DNA of 64,000 bases from Neptunomonas sp. (GTDB lineage Bacteria; Pseudomonadota; Gammaproteobacteria; Pseudomonadales; Balneatricaceae). This document shows, piece after piece, positions 1-9,473 of this stretch. Every line of letters begins with the position of its first letter. Positions within the stretch are counted from its first letter, which is position 1. The translations under genes were made by a program, and so were the position numbers. The DNA lies in the NCBI RefSeq assembly GCF_016744175.1, contig NZ_JADGEV010000014.1, forward strand, positions 11,806-75,805, written 5' to 3'. The notes under the pieces are model-generated. The model was given only the letters and a program-made list of their open reading frames with translations, searched no databases and had not been told where the DNA came from.

Positions 1-1479
1 AGCACACTTGCCGTTGTTGACCTTAAAGCTGAAGATGGCCCACAAACAACACAAGTGATTGAAGCCAGTAAAGGTAACATCACCAACTTCCAAATGCTGC
101 TAGGTGGAAATGCTGTACTCATCGCCGATGATTTAGGAAAGGTATCGCAATGGTTTCTTATTCGAGACGAAGATACTGATTGGAAATTCACTAAGATTCG
201 TGAATTTAGTGGAGGCAACGCAGCCATTGTTGACCTTACCATCGAGCATCGCCGCAAAGGTTTCGCCTCTATTGATGAGCTAGGAACTCTGCGCTTGTTC
301 AATACAACAGCTGAACGCAACGCACTCACCGCAACGGTTATTGAAGGTGCTGCAGACAGTATCAGTTATGCTCCACGCTCAAATGCCATGTTTATCGAAA
401 AAGATGGGCAACTATCTTTACTAGAAATTCATAATGAGCACCCCGATGTTTCTTGGTCTGCGTTGTGGGATAAAGTCTGGTATGAAGGCTATGAAGAACC
501 AGAGTATATCTGGCAGTCATCTGCGGCCAACAATGACTTCGAACCTAAATATAGCTTAATGCCATTAGCTTTCGGTACGTTGAAAGCCGCTTTTTATGCC
601 ATGTTATTAGGTACGCCACTGGCCATTTGTGGTGCAATCTACACTGCTTACTTCATGATTCCTGCGATGCGTCGTAAGGTAAAACCTTTCATCGAATTAA
701 TGGAAGCATTACCTACTGTTATTCTCGGTTTCCTTGCAGGGTTATGGCTGGCGCCATTTATGGAGAACCAGCTAGCAGGCATCTTTGTCACCCTTCTTTT
801 CGTGCCTATCGCGATAGTTGTATTTGGCTTTGCCTGGGCACAAGTGCCTAACAAATACCGTTTCATGATTCCTGAGGGCTGGGATGCAGCGCTGCTTCTT
901 CCTGTCGTTATTCTAGCTACGCTGTTCAGCTTATCTGTATCAGATGGTATCGAAACCTTATTATTTGGTGGTGATATGCGCCTGTGGATGAGTAATGAGC
1001 TGGATATCTCATACGATCAACGTAACGCGCTCGTTGTTGGTATTGCCATGGGCTTTGCTGTCATTCCTACCATATTCTCGATTACTGAAGATGCTATCTT
1101 TGCGGTACCTAAGCACTTGAGCTACGGCTCATTGGCGTTGGGAGCTACACCATGGCAAACACTCACACGCGTTGTGCTACCAACAGCTAGTCCGGGGATC
1201 TTCTCCGCCTTGATGATAGGTATGGGGCGTGCAGTTGGTGAAACCATGATCGTATTAATGGCCACCGGCAACACCCCCATTATGGATATGAATATCTTTG
1301 AAGGGATGCGCACCTTAGCGGCCAACATTGCAGTAGAAGTACCGGAGTCAGAAGTGGGTAGCACTCATTACCGTATTTTGTTCCTCGCGGCCTTTGTTCT
1401 ATTCATGTTTACCTTTGTGGTCAATACATTGGCCGAGTTGGTACGACAACACTTACGTAAAAAATACGGTTCTCTGTAA
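1..1479 (+). CDS. pstC: Phosphate ABC transporter permease PstC (long form), 5'-truncated by the window edge
   Basis: Frame open from base 1; C-terminal permease domain with EAA-like loop (YGSLALGATPWQTLTRVVLPTASPGIFSA); followed by pstA/pstB/phoU. Confidence 0.93.
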   Translation, partial: STLAVVDLKAEDGPQTTQVIEASKGNITNFQMLLGGNAVLIADDLGKVSQWFLIRDEDTDWKFTKIREFSGGNAAIVDLTIEHRRKGFASIDELGTLRLFNTTAERNALTATVIEGAADSISYAPRSNAMFIEKDGQLSLLEIHNEHPDVSWSALWDKVWYEGYEEPEYIWQSSAANNDFEPKYSLMPLAFGTLKAAFYAMLLGTPLAICGAIYTAYFMIPAMRRKVKPFIELMEALPTVILGFLAGLWLAPFMENQLAGIFVTLLFVPIAIVVFGFAWAQVPNKYRFMIPEGWDAALLLPVVILATLFSLSVSDGIETLLFGGDMRLWMSNELDISYDQRNALVVGIAMGFAVIPTIFSITEDAIFAVPKHLSYGSLALGATPWQTLTRVVLPTASPGIFSALMIGMGRAVGETMIVLMATGNTPIMDMNIFEGMRTLAANIAVEVPESEVGSTHYRILFLAAFVLFMFTFVVNTLAELVRQHLRKKYGSL

Positions 1480-1506
1480 CCCATTGATGATTAAGGATTA
1501 AAGACG

Positions 1507-3195
1507 ATGAGAGTCTCTTTTACAGAATGGACCAAATCCGGTTCACCATGGGTCTGGCTAAATGCAGGGGCTGTCGCCATCTGTGTGATTATGGTCGTAG
1601 GCCTGCTTTCCCTGATTGCTGTACGTGGCCTTGGGCACTTTTGGCCAGCAGACATCCAGCAAGCAACCTATTCTCTTAATGGCGAAAAAAGCCGTGTTAT
1701 CGGTGAGATTGTAGAGTCGGAACAAGTACCTGCTGAACAGCTACGTGATGCCGGTGTCATCGTTCCTGAAGGAACACTGATGATGCGCCGCGACCTAATG
1801 AAGATTGGTAACCGCGATGTTACCGGAACCGACTTTACCTGGGTCTTGGATGATAACTTATCTGATCGTAGTAACCCCGAAATGCTGTTCACCGCAGAGC
1901 GTCGTGAGTGGGGTAATTTTTATGGTTACCTGCGCGCGCTTAAGGAAGGCGACAAACTAGTTGGCCAGTATGATGGTTATGAAAAGACCCCTGAGTACGT
2001 GGCATTATGGGAAAGCGTTAAAGCCAGTATTGAACGTGCTCTGATCATACGTAAAGATATTTACCAGATTGAAAAACATGAAATTGGTTCCATCAACTAT
2101 GAGCTTGAGCGCCTGCGTTTAAAGCAACGTGCGCTTGAGTTAAAAGAGATTTCTGATCCGGCACCTTATGCAGAAATCGAAGCACGCAGGAAAGAGCTGA
2201 ATACTTCTTATGAAGGACTACAGCAAAGCTTGATTGACCTTTATACAGAGATCAACCGAGATACTATTATTGCCGAAGTATCTGATGGTCAACAGATTGA
2301 TATTGCTGTCGCTAAAATTGTTCGCGCATTTCGCCCGAATGATATGTCTGTCGGCGCTAAGCTAATTCACTATGCAGAAAAAATCAAAGAGTTCGTCTCA
2401 GATGATCCTCGTGAAGCCAACACAGAAGGCGGTATATTCCCTGCTATCTTTGGTACCGTGATGATGGTCGTTCTGATGTCAATACTGGTCACCCCGTTTG
2501 GTGTTATTGCAGCGGTTTATCTGCGTGAATATGCAAAGCAAGGCTTTACCACTCGTTTGATCCGCATCGCCGTTAACAACTTGGCGGGCGTTCCATCAAT
2601 CGTTTATGGTGTGTTTGGGCTAGGCTTCTTTGTTTACTTCTTAGGAGGAAACATCGACAGATTGTTTTACCCAGAAGCATTACCATCACCCACTTTTGGT
2701 ACAGGCGGTCTAATGTGGGCATCAATCACACTAGCACTATTGACGGTACCGGTTGTTATTGTTGCTACAGAAGAGGGATTATCACGAATCCCTCGTGCAG
2801 TACGTGAAGGTTCACTTGCACTAGGCGCTACCAAAGCAGAAACCTTGTGGAAAGTTGTCTTACCTATGGCCAGCCCAGCCATGATGACGGGCGTTATCTT
2901 GGCTATTGCACGTGCCGCAGGAGAGGTAGCTCCGCTGATGTTAGTCGGGGTAGTTAAATTGGCACCGAGCCTACCGCTTGATGCTAACTACCCGTTCTTG
3001 CATTTGGATCAGAAATTTATGCACTTGGGCTTCCATATCTATGATGTTGGTTTCCAAAGCCCAAATGTAGAAGCAGCACGCCCGTTGGTCTATGCAACAG
3101 CTCTGCTTCTGGTTGCGGTTATTGCACTACTGAATATTTCAGCAGTACAAATTCGTAACCACCTACGTGAAAAGTATAAATCGCTAGAAATGTAA
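1507..3195 (+). CDS. pstA: Phosphate ABC transporter permease PstA with long N-terminal soluble extension
   Basis: EAA loop (REGSLALGATKAETLWKVVLPMASPAMMTG); position between pstC and pstB. Confidence 0.94.
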   Translation: MRVSFTEWTKSGSPWVWLNAGAVAICVIMVVGLLSLIAVRGLGHFWPADIQQATYSLNGEKSRVIGEIVESEQVPAEQLRDAGVIVPEGTLMMRRDLMKIGNRDVTGTDFTWVLDDNLSDRSNPEMLFTAERREWGNFYGYLRALKEGDKLVGQYDGYEKTPEYVALWESVKASIERALIIRKDIYQIEKHEIGSINYELERLRLKQRALELKEISDPAPYAEIEARRKELNTSYEGLQQSLIDLYTEINRDTIIAEVSDGQQIDIAVAKIVRAFRPNDMSVGAKLIHYAEKIKEFVSDDPREANTEGGIFPAIFGTVMMVVLMSILVTPFGVIAAVYLREYAKQGFTTRLIRIAVNNLAGVPSIVYGVFGLGFFVYFLGGNIDRLFYPEALPSPTFGTGGLMWASITLALLTVPVVIVATEEGLSRIPRAVREGSLALGATKAETLWKVVLPMASPAMMTGVILAIARAAGEVAPLMLVGVVKLAPSLPLDANYPFLHLDQKFMHLGFHIYDVGFQSPNVEAARPLVYATALLLVAVIALLNISAVQIRNHLREKYKSLEM

Positions 3196-3228
3196 CGCTG
3201 TATAACGAATAACTTTGAGAAGGTTAGA

Positions 3229-4068
3229 ATGAAAATGACAACTAACGCTAAAACACATGGTATCGATATCTCATCGTTGCAGCGTGAAGCCAGAACTTTA
3301 GATCTGGATACCGAAACAACGACGCTTAAGGTAAGGGATCTACGCTTAACTTATGGCGATAAAGAAGCACTCCATGGCATTAACATGGACATCCCCAAAA
3401 AGCGTGTCACCGCTTTCATCGGACCCTCCGGTTGTGGTAAATCAACGTTGTTACGCTGCTTTAACCGTATGAATGACTTGGTAGATGGATGCAATATCAC
3501 GGGCCAGATTCTACTTGACGACAACAACATCTTTGATCGCACAGTAGATGTTGCTGACTTACGCCGCCGTGTTGGCATGGTTTTCCAGAAACCCAATCCA
3601 TTCCCAAAATCGATTTATGAGAACGTTGCATACGGCTTACGTATTCAAGGCATTAAAAAGAAACGTGACATAGACGAAACAGTAGAGTGGGCACTAAGAT
3701 CTGCTGCTTTGTGGGATGAAGTTAAAGACCGTCTACATGAAAGCGCGCTAGGTATGTCCGGTGGACAACAACAACGTTTGGTTATTGCTCGAACGATCGC
3801 CGTAAAGCCAGAAGTATTACTTCTAGATGAGCCGGCATCAGCATTGGACCCTATCTCCACATTGAAAATTGAAGAACTAATTCATGAACTGAAAAACGAT
3901 TTCACTATCGTTATTGTGACACACAACATGCAACAGGCCGCGCGCGTGTCAGACTATACTGCTTTCATGTATATGGGTGACCTTATTGAATTTGGCGTGA
4001 CTGATACTCTCTTTACCAACCCAGAAAAGAAGCAGACCGAAGACTACATTACTGGCCGTTACGGTTAA
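3229..4068 (+). CDS. pstB: Phosphate ABC transporter ATP-binding protein PstB
   Basis: Walker [10 protein letters not shown], signature MSGGQQQR, Walker [13 protein letters not shown]; pst operon context. Confidence 0.97.
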   Translation: MKMTTNAKTHGIDISSLQREARTLDLDTETTTLKVRDLRLTYGDKEALHGINMDIPKKRVTAFIGPSGCGKSTLLRCFNRMNDLVDGCNITGQILLDDNNIFDRTVDVADLRRRVGMVFQKPNPFPKSIYENVAYGLRIQGIKKKRDIDETVEWALRSAALWDEVKDRLHESALGMSGGQQQRLVIARTIAVKPEVLLLDEPASALDPISTLKIEELIHELKNDFTIVIVTHNMQQAARVSDYTAFMYMGDLIEFGVTDTLFTNPEKKQTEDYITGRYG

Positions 4069-4126
4069 TAAAAAACATATATACTTTTCGTTTGTGAATC
4101 ATTAATAAGGACGGAGTACCGTTACC

Positions 4127-4870
4127 GTGGAACTCACTAAAGATACCTATTCGACCCATATTTCTCAGCAGTTCAATAATGAACTCGAGCAAATCCGCAC
4201 CGAACTTCTCACTATGGGCGGCATAGTCGAGCGCCAGGTGCACGATGCAGTGGAAGCACTATTAACCGGCGATGCCGAATTAGCAGAGCGCTCACGTCGC
4301 GTTGATAAACAAACCAATGATATGGAGCTGATGATCGATGAGCGCTGTACCACCATCATCGCTAAACGTCAGCCTGCAGCAAGTGACCTACGCTTAATCG
4401 TTGCCATATCCAAAGCCGTTAATGATCTTGAGCGGATGGGTGATGAAGCCAGCCGCATTTGCCGTCATGCTATCGAGTTAGTAGAAGATGGTGAATCGCA
4501 GCGTGGTTATCAAGAAGTACGTCATATAGGCAACTTAGTACGCTCTATGGTAAAAGATGTATTAACAGCCTTTGCACGTAACGATACAGAGCTTGCTTAT
4601 CATGTTGCTAAGCAGGATAAAGCCGTTGACCAAGAATATCGTACAGCAATGCGCTCTTTAATGACGTATATGATGGAAGACTCACGAGCAATCTCCAGTT
4701 GTTTGAATGTCATTTGGGTATTGCGCAGCTTAGAGCGTATTGGCGATCACTCTCGCAATATGGCTGAACACCTCATTTATCTTGTGAGTGGCACCGACGT
4801 TCGTCACCAACCACTTTCAAAGATTAAGCAAACAGCAGGAATCAGCGAGCCTGAAGAACCAAAAGCGTAA
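4127..4870 (+). CDS. phoU: Phosphate signalling protein PhoU (GTG start)
   Basis: PhoU-type helical repeats (DLRLIVAISKAVNDLERMGDEA; RSLERIGDHSRNMAEHLIYLVSG); follows pstB. Confidence 0.96.
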   Translation: MELTKDTYSTHISQQFNNELEQIRTELLTMGGIVERQVHDAVEALLTGDAELAERSRRVDKQTNDMELMIDERCTTIIAKRQPAASDLRLIVAISKAVNDLERMGDEASRICRHAIELVEDGESQRGYQEVRHIGNLVRSMVKDVLTAFARNDTELAYHVAKQDKAVDQEYRTAMRSLMTYMMEDSRAISSCLNVIWVLRSLERIGDHSRNMAEHLIYLVSGTDVRHQPLSKIKQTAGISEPEEPKA

Positions 4871-4890
4871 TCTTATATAAGTGATACTTA

Positions 4891-4914
4891 AAACAGCCTC
4901 TATGGCTGTTTTTG
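4891..4914 (+). terminator. Rho-independent terminator after phoU
   Basis: AAACAGCC-tctat-GGCTGTTTTT stem-loop with T tract. Confidence 0.8.
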
Positions 4915-5004
4915 GGCCTATAGCAAAACAACGAAAACGACATATCGCAAAAGTTTTACCCTGACTAGCCGCTAACCTTATTATAAGAACAAGTGGTATT
5001 ACTC

Positions 5005-6531
5005 ATGTCTAACGCAGCGAAAAACCAATATATCGTTTATGGCGATCTTAACTGTCCATATAGCTACGCTTTGCACGAACGCCTGAAAGCACTCAACCTC
5101 CTCGACAAAGTCGACTATCGCTTAGTCGAACACGCTCAAGATATCGGTTTGTATGGGAATACTCCCGATATGCTTGCCGAACTTGCCAGTGATGTCTTTT
5201 CAGTGCGTAGCTACGCGAGTGAGATCCCCATTGCTTTACCCCCAGAGCGCCCAGATAGTCGCTTCGCTATTTTATGTGTTATCGCCGCCGCTCAAATCGA
5301 TACCCATAAAGCGATTACTTTTAGAGAACTTTTTTATAAAGCGATGTGGGTAGAAGGGCAGGATATTGCGAGTCCAACTGTCATTTATGATTGTTTAGAA
5401 GCCGCCGGATTACCGACAGAACTATCAGTTGATATGGATACTGAAGAAATCCTAGAAGATTGGCAAGAAGACTGGGAAAGAAGTCATACTGGTTCACGTG
5501 TGCCGGTTATTCTTTCACCGGATAATCGCAAATTAGTTGGCCTTGCATCGGTTAGTGAGATTAGTTCTTTTTTTGATGGAGAAGATAACAAAGTCGAATA
5601 CGATTCACGAGAGATGTGTAAGTACTCAGAACATCATACGATTGCCGTTTTTGCGAGCGAAGGTCTAACACCGGTATGGCAACTGATTGATGCATTACGC
5701 AGCGACTATAATATTCTACTTCCAGCCACATTAAGTGACCTTAAACAACAATTAAACTCAGTCGAGCAAACCCCTGATTTAGTATTAATACATGCGACAG
5801 ACGACTGGCTGAATAATCTGTTGCTTTGCCAACGCCTGATCCAAAAAATTAATAATGCCTTTGTCCCTATTGCGATAGTCGGCGCAGAAAATGATGATAA
5901 ACAAGAACTCCAAGCCTATGCACATGGAGCCTCGGACTATCTCGTACAAGATCGCGCTGCGGGTATCCTTCGTGCCCGAATCAGCATGATGCTAGAACTA
6001 AAACGATCACGCGACTTTCTTGAACGATCAGCTCGTATTGACGGCTTAACCGGAGTCAATAATAGACGTGAATTTGAAAAAAGCTTAGAAATGGAATGGC
6101 GCCGCAGTGCTCGTACTCGTCAACCTATCTCTCTTATCATGCTAGATGTTGACCATTTCAAAGCATTTAATGATCGTTATGGCCACTTAGCCGGAGACAG
6201 CTGTTTACGGCGTATTGCTGGCGTGATGCAAACAACGGTTAACCGCTCCCACGATGCTGTATGCCGTTATGGCGGAGAAGAGTTCGCTATTCTTTTACCT
6301 GATACAGACAAAAATGGTGCTAAACGTGTAGCACAAGCTATTCGTGACCAAATCATGTTATTAGGCATTGCCCACGATCGCTCATCAACAGGATTAGTTG
6401 TTACTGTTAGCCAAGGCGTAGCTACTTTAATACCTTCCAGCAGCAACAGCCCTCATGAGCTTGTTGAGTATGCAGACCAAGCACTTTATAAAGCAAAAGA
6501 TAGCCAACGGAACTGTGTAGTAGCTGCTTAA
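5005..6531 (+). CDS. Diguanylate cyclase with N-terminal DsbA/thioredoxin-fold-like domain and middle REC-like domain
   Basis: N-term YGDLNCPYSYALHERL; C-term GGEEF active site with RxxD I-site (RSHDAVCRYGGEEF). ORF track start is GTG 4993; ATG at 5005 seems likelier. Confidence 0.85.
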   Translation: MSNAAKNQYIVYGDLNCPYSYALHERLKALNLLDKVDYRLVEHAQDIGLYGNTPDMLAELASDVFSVRSYASEIPIALPPERPDSRFAILCVIAAAQIDTHKAITFRELFYKAMWVEGQDIASPTVIYDCLEAAGLPTELSVDMDTEEILEDWQEDWERSHTGSRVPVILSPDNRKLVGLASVSEISSFFDGEDNKVEYDSREMCKYSEHHTIAVFASEGLTPVWQLIDALRSDYNILLPATLSDLKQQLNSVEQTPDLVLIHATDDWLNNLLLCQRLIQKINNAFVPIAIVGAENDDKQELQAYAHGASDYLVQDRAAGILRARISMMLELKRSRDFLERSARIDGLTGVNNRREFEKSLEMEWRRSARTRQPISLIMLDVDHFKAFNDRYGHLAGDSCLRRIAGVMQTTVNRSHDAVCRYGGEEFAILLPDTDKNGAKRVAQAIRDQIMLLGIAHDRSSTGLVVTVSQGVATLIPSSSNSPHELVEYADQALYKAKDSQRNCVVAA

Positions 6532-7109
6532 TCAATAAAATCTTCAAAGGGCGGAAAGCGCTTTATAAGGCCTTCACGCCCCATATCTTGTAGCAACTTA
6601 ATATTACGCTCAGGAATCTCTTCCGGATTCTTATAATGCATCAGTACACGACTCATTTGACCTTCGCGGATAATATGCACCATTGGAAACGGAGACCGGT
6701 TCGTCCAATGGCTCAAGTCTTCTGGAGCTACTCCAGCAAACACGTATGCTGGATGAAAACTCGCTAGTTGAAACACTCCTGATAACCCGGCCTTATCTAA
6801 CAGTTTCTCGAATTGGGCCAGCAGGTCAAGATAGTCATAAAAATCAGTTAGCCCTTGCGGCATAATTAGCAAGGTTGTCGCAATAACCTTCTCATCCGTA
6901 TCTTGAATTAAATTAAGCTCTTTCAGAAAATCGCTAGAAAGTGCCTCGACAGTCTGCGCCTCACAAACCGCATAACGCAGAGTATCATGCCGTACTACGG
7001 GCGAAGCAAAAGGGCATAAGTTCAGGCCAACCACGATAGCCTCGACCCAGTCACGGCTTATACTGATAATCTCTTCACGTTTATATTCAACACTTGTGTT
7101 ATTTTTCAT
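6528..7109 (-). CDS. DUF1415 family protein
   Basis: Family-like sequence WVEAIVVGLNLCPFASPV...FHPAYVFAG. Confidence 0.8.
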   Translation of the reverse strand: MKNNTSVEYKREEIISISRDWVEAIVVGLNLCPFASPVVRHDTLRYAVCEAQTVEALSSDFLKELNLIQDTDEKVIATTLLIMPQGLTDFYDYLDLLAQFEKLLDKAGLSGVFQLASFHPAYVFAGVAPEDLSHWTNRSPFPMVHIIREGQMSRVLMHYKNPEEIPERNIKLLQDMGREGLIKRFPPFEDFID

Positions 7110-7207
7110 AGCAGCATCCTAATCCAAACAGCGTCAATGAACCAGCCAGATATACTGTTTGTGGACAGATAAGGTAGAATGTAGCCCGGCTAAATAAGGA
7201 AGACACT

Positions 7208-7753
7208 GTGCCTATTCCCTCAGCTCTGACCTCCATGAACTTTGATGTTCGCTGGACCGGCTTGCGACGTGTCACACGTTTGCATGCTCCACTGTGCTGG
7301 CAACGCTGGCTAACCGACCGTGCATCGTTAACTCAACACTTAATCAATGCCAGCAACGGCAAGTTTCAAGTACAAGTCGTTCGCCAAGGCTGGGCCCGCC
7401 CTACCCGTTCTGAAGCCTTAACACTAGGCATCCCCATCCGCCAACTAGCACTCATTCGTGAGGTGCATTTGCTAGGCAATGATCAGATATGGGTTTATGC
7501 ACGCTCAATCATTCCAGCATCAACAATGACAGGTTGTGAGCGCCAGCTCAGCCATGTAGGAAACCGTTCACTGGGAAGTATCTTGTTTAGTGACCCGACA
7601 ATGCGACGTGGCCCATTACAGATTTCGCGCTTACGCTTATCTAATCAACAAACCGTATGGGCGCGCCGTTCCAAGTTCTTCCTCTCAGGAAAGCCTCTCT
7701 TGGTTTGCGAAGTTTTTCTCCCGGCACTTGAGCAGGTACACTACACTCCATAA
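7208..7753 (+). CDS. ubiC: Chorismate--pyruvate lyase UbiC
   Basis: REVHLLGNDQIWVYARSIIP motif; immediately upstream of ubiA. Confidence 0.9.
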   Translation: MPIPSALTSMNFDVRWTGLRRVTRLHAPLCWQRWLTDRASLTQHLINASNGKFQVQVVRQGWARPTRSEALTLGIPIRQLALIREVHLLGNDQIWVYARSIIPASTMTGCERQLSHVGNRSLGSILFSDPTMRRGPLQISRLRLSNQQTVWARRSKFFLSGKPLLVCEVFLPALEQVHYTP

Positions 7754-7776
7754 CTCAATTTACCGATACCAAACCG

Positions 7777-8667
7777 ATGTCAGACACCACACAAAACTCT
7801 GCTTTATCCCTTCGAGATCGCTTTTCGATCTATATTGATCTAACAAGGTTTGACCGGCCCATTGGTACCTACCTGCTTCTTTGGCCAACGCTTTGCGCAT
7901 TATGGATAGCCTCTGAAGGTATTCCGGATACAAAGTTAATCATTATTTTTGTATTAGGTGTATTCCTCACCCGTTCAGCAGGATGTGTTATCAATGACTT
8001 TGCTGATAGAAAAATAGATGCTCATGTGAAGCGAACATCACAACGGCCACTTGCAACTGGGCGCATTAGCAGTAAGGAAGCACTCACTCTCTTTGCAGCA
8101 CTTATGTTATTTGCCTTCGGTCTTGTACTGTTTACTAATAAAATGACTATTCTGATGTCATTTGGAGGCCTATTTTTAGCCTCACTTTACCCCTTCATGA
8201 AGCGCCATACTCACTTGCCCCAAGTAGCGCTAGGTGCTGCCTTTGGCTGGGCAATTCCTATGGCTTTCACCGCAGTAAACGAGTCGATACCTACCATTGC
8301 ATGGCTAATTTACATGGCCAAGATATTATGGACTGTTGCTTACGATACAATGTATGCCATGGTCGACCGCGATGATGATTTAAAGATCGGAGTTAAGTCG
8401 ACAGCAATTTTATTTGGAGATCAAGACAAGATAATTGTGGGTGCTTTACAGCTGCTTACAATAAGTATTTTTCTTATCATAGGGCTTCAACTTAGCTTTA
8501 ACTGGCCCTTCTATGCAGGCTTAGCCATAGCAGCCATGCTCTTTGTCTATCAGCAGTTTTTAATTAAAAACCGAGACCGAGATGCCTGTTTTAAAGCCTT
8601 TCTCAATAACCATTATGCTGGATTAGCGATTTTTGTAGGTGTTTTTCTGCACTATATAGCCTTTTAA
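7777..8667 (+). CDS. ubiA: 4-hydroxybenzoate octaprenyltransferase UbiA
   Basis: GCVINDFADRKIDAHVKRTSQRPLATG and YDTMYAMVDRDDDLKIGVKSTAILFG motifs. Confidence 0.97.
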   Translation: MSDTTQNSALSLRDRFSIYIDLTRFDRPIGTYLLLWPTLCALWIASEGIPDTKLIIIFVLGVFLTRSAGCVINDFADRKIDAHVKRTSQRPLATGRISSKEALTLFAALMLFAFGLVLFTNKMTILMSFGGLFLASLYPFMKRHTHLPQVALGAAFGWAIPMAFTAVNESIPTIAWLIYMAKILWTVAYDTMYAMVDRDDDLKIGVKSTAILFGDQDKIIVGALQLLTISIFLIIGLQLSFNWPFYAGLAIAAMLFVYQQFLIKNRDRDACFKAFLNNHYAGLAIFVGVFLHYIAF

Positions 8668-8674
8668 TATCGAC

Positions 8675-8692
8675 ATGTAACATTTATGTCAT
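8675..8692 (+). promoter_or_regulatory. Putative Pho box upstream of phoB
   Basis: ATGTAAC-attt-ATGTCAT: two 7-mers spaced 4 bp, as in the CTGTCAT-N4-CTGTCAT Pho box. Confidence 0.55.
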
Positions 8693-8743
8693 ATAAAAGC
8701 AGTGTAATACTCCCGACATATTTTATGCGTAGGGACGGTTAAC

Positions 8744-9439
8744 ATGTCTACCAGTAAACAAGTTCTAATTGTTGATGATGAAGCACCCATTCGTGAAATG
8801 ATTGCCGTAGCACTAGAAATGGCAGGATATACTTGCAGTGAAGCAGACAATGCGCAAACAGCACATGCCATGATTGTTGATCAACAGCCTGACATGATAT
8901 TGCTTGATTGGATGATGCCTAATATGAGCGGTATTGAACTAGCAAGGCGCTTGCGAAAAGATGAAACAACCTCTGATATTCCCATCATTATGCTGACAGC
9001 CAAAGGTGAGGAAGAAAATAAAATAAAGGGGCTAGAAGCAGGTGTAGATGATTACATCACTAAACCCTTTTCTCCTCGTGAATTAGTTGCCCGCCTAAAA
9101 GCCGTATTAAGGCGTGCAACTCCCAAAGGAATCGAAGACCCTGTATCTGTCGACGGGTTAACACTTGACCCAGTTTCACATCGCGTTACATCTAATGAAA
9201 GCCCCGTTGACCTTGGTCCAACTGAGTTCCGTTTATTGCAATTTTTTATGACTCACCAAGACCGTGCATACTCACGTGGACAATTATTAGATATGGTATG
9301 GGGAGGTAACGTTTATGTTGAAGAACGAACAGTCGATGTACATATTCGCCGTTTGCGTAAAGCATTAGGCAGCCAACATGATTATTTAGTACAAACTGTC
9401 AGAGGAACAGGTTATCGTTTCTCGATAAAAATAGCCTAA
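8744..9439 (+). CDS. phoB: Phosphate regulon response regulator PhoB
   Basis: REC domain plus winged-helix DNA-binding domain; followed by phoR. Confidence 0.96.
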   Translation: MSTSKQVLIVDDEAPIREMIAVALEMAGYTCSEADNAQTAHAMIVDQQPDMILLDWMMPNMSGIELARRLRKDETTSDIPIIMLTAKGEEENKIKGLEAGVDDYITKPFSPRELVARLKAVLRRATPKGIEDPVSVDGLTLDPVSHRVTSNESPVDLGPTEFRLLQFFMTHQDRAYSRGQLLDMVWGGNVYVEERTVDVHIRRLRKALGSQHDYLVQTVRGTGYRFSIKIA

Positions 9440-9473
9440 TATGCTGTTCATTCGATAGAGTTCGACTAACTTT

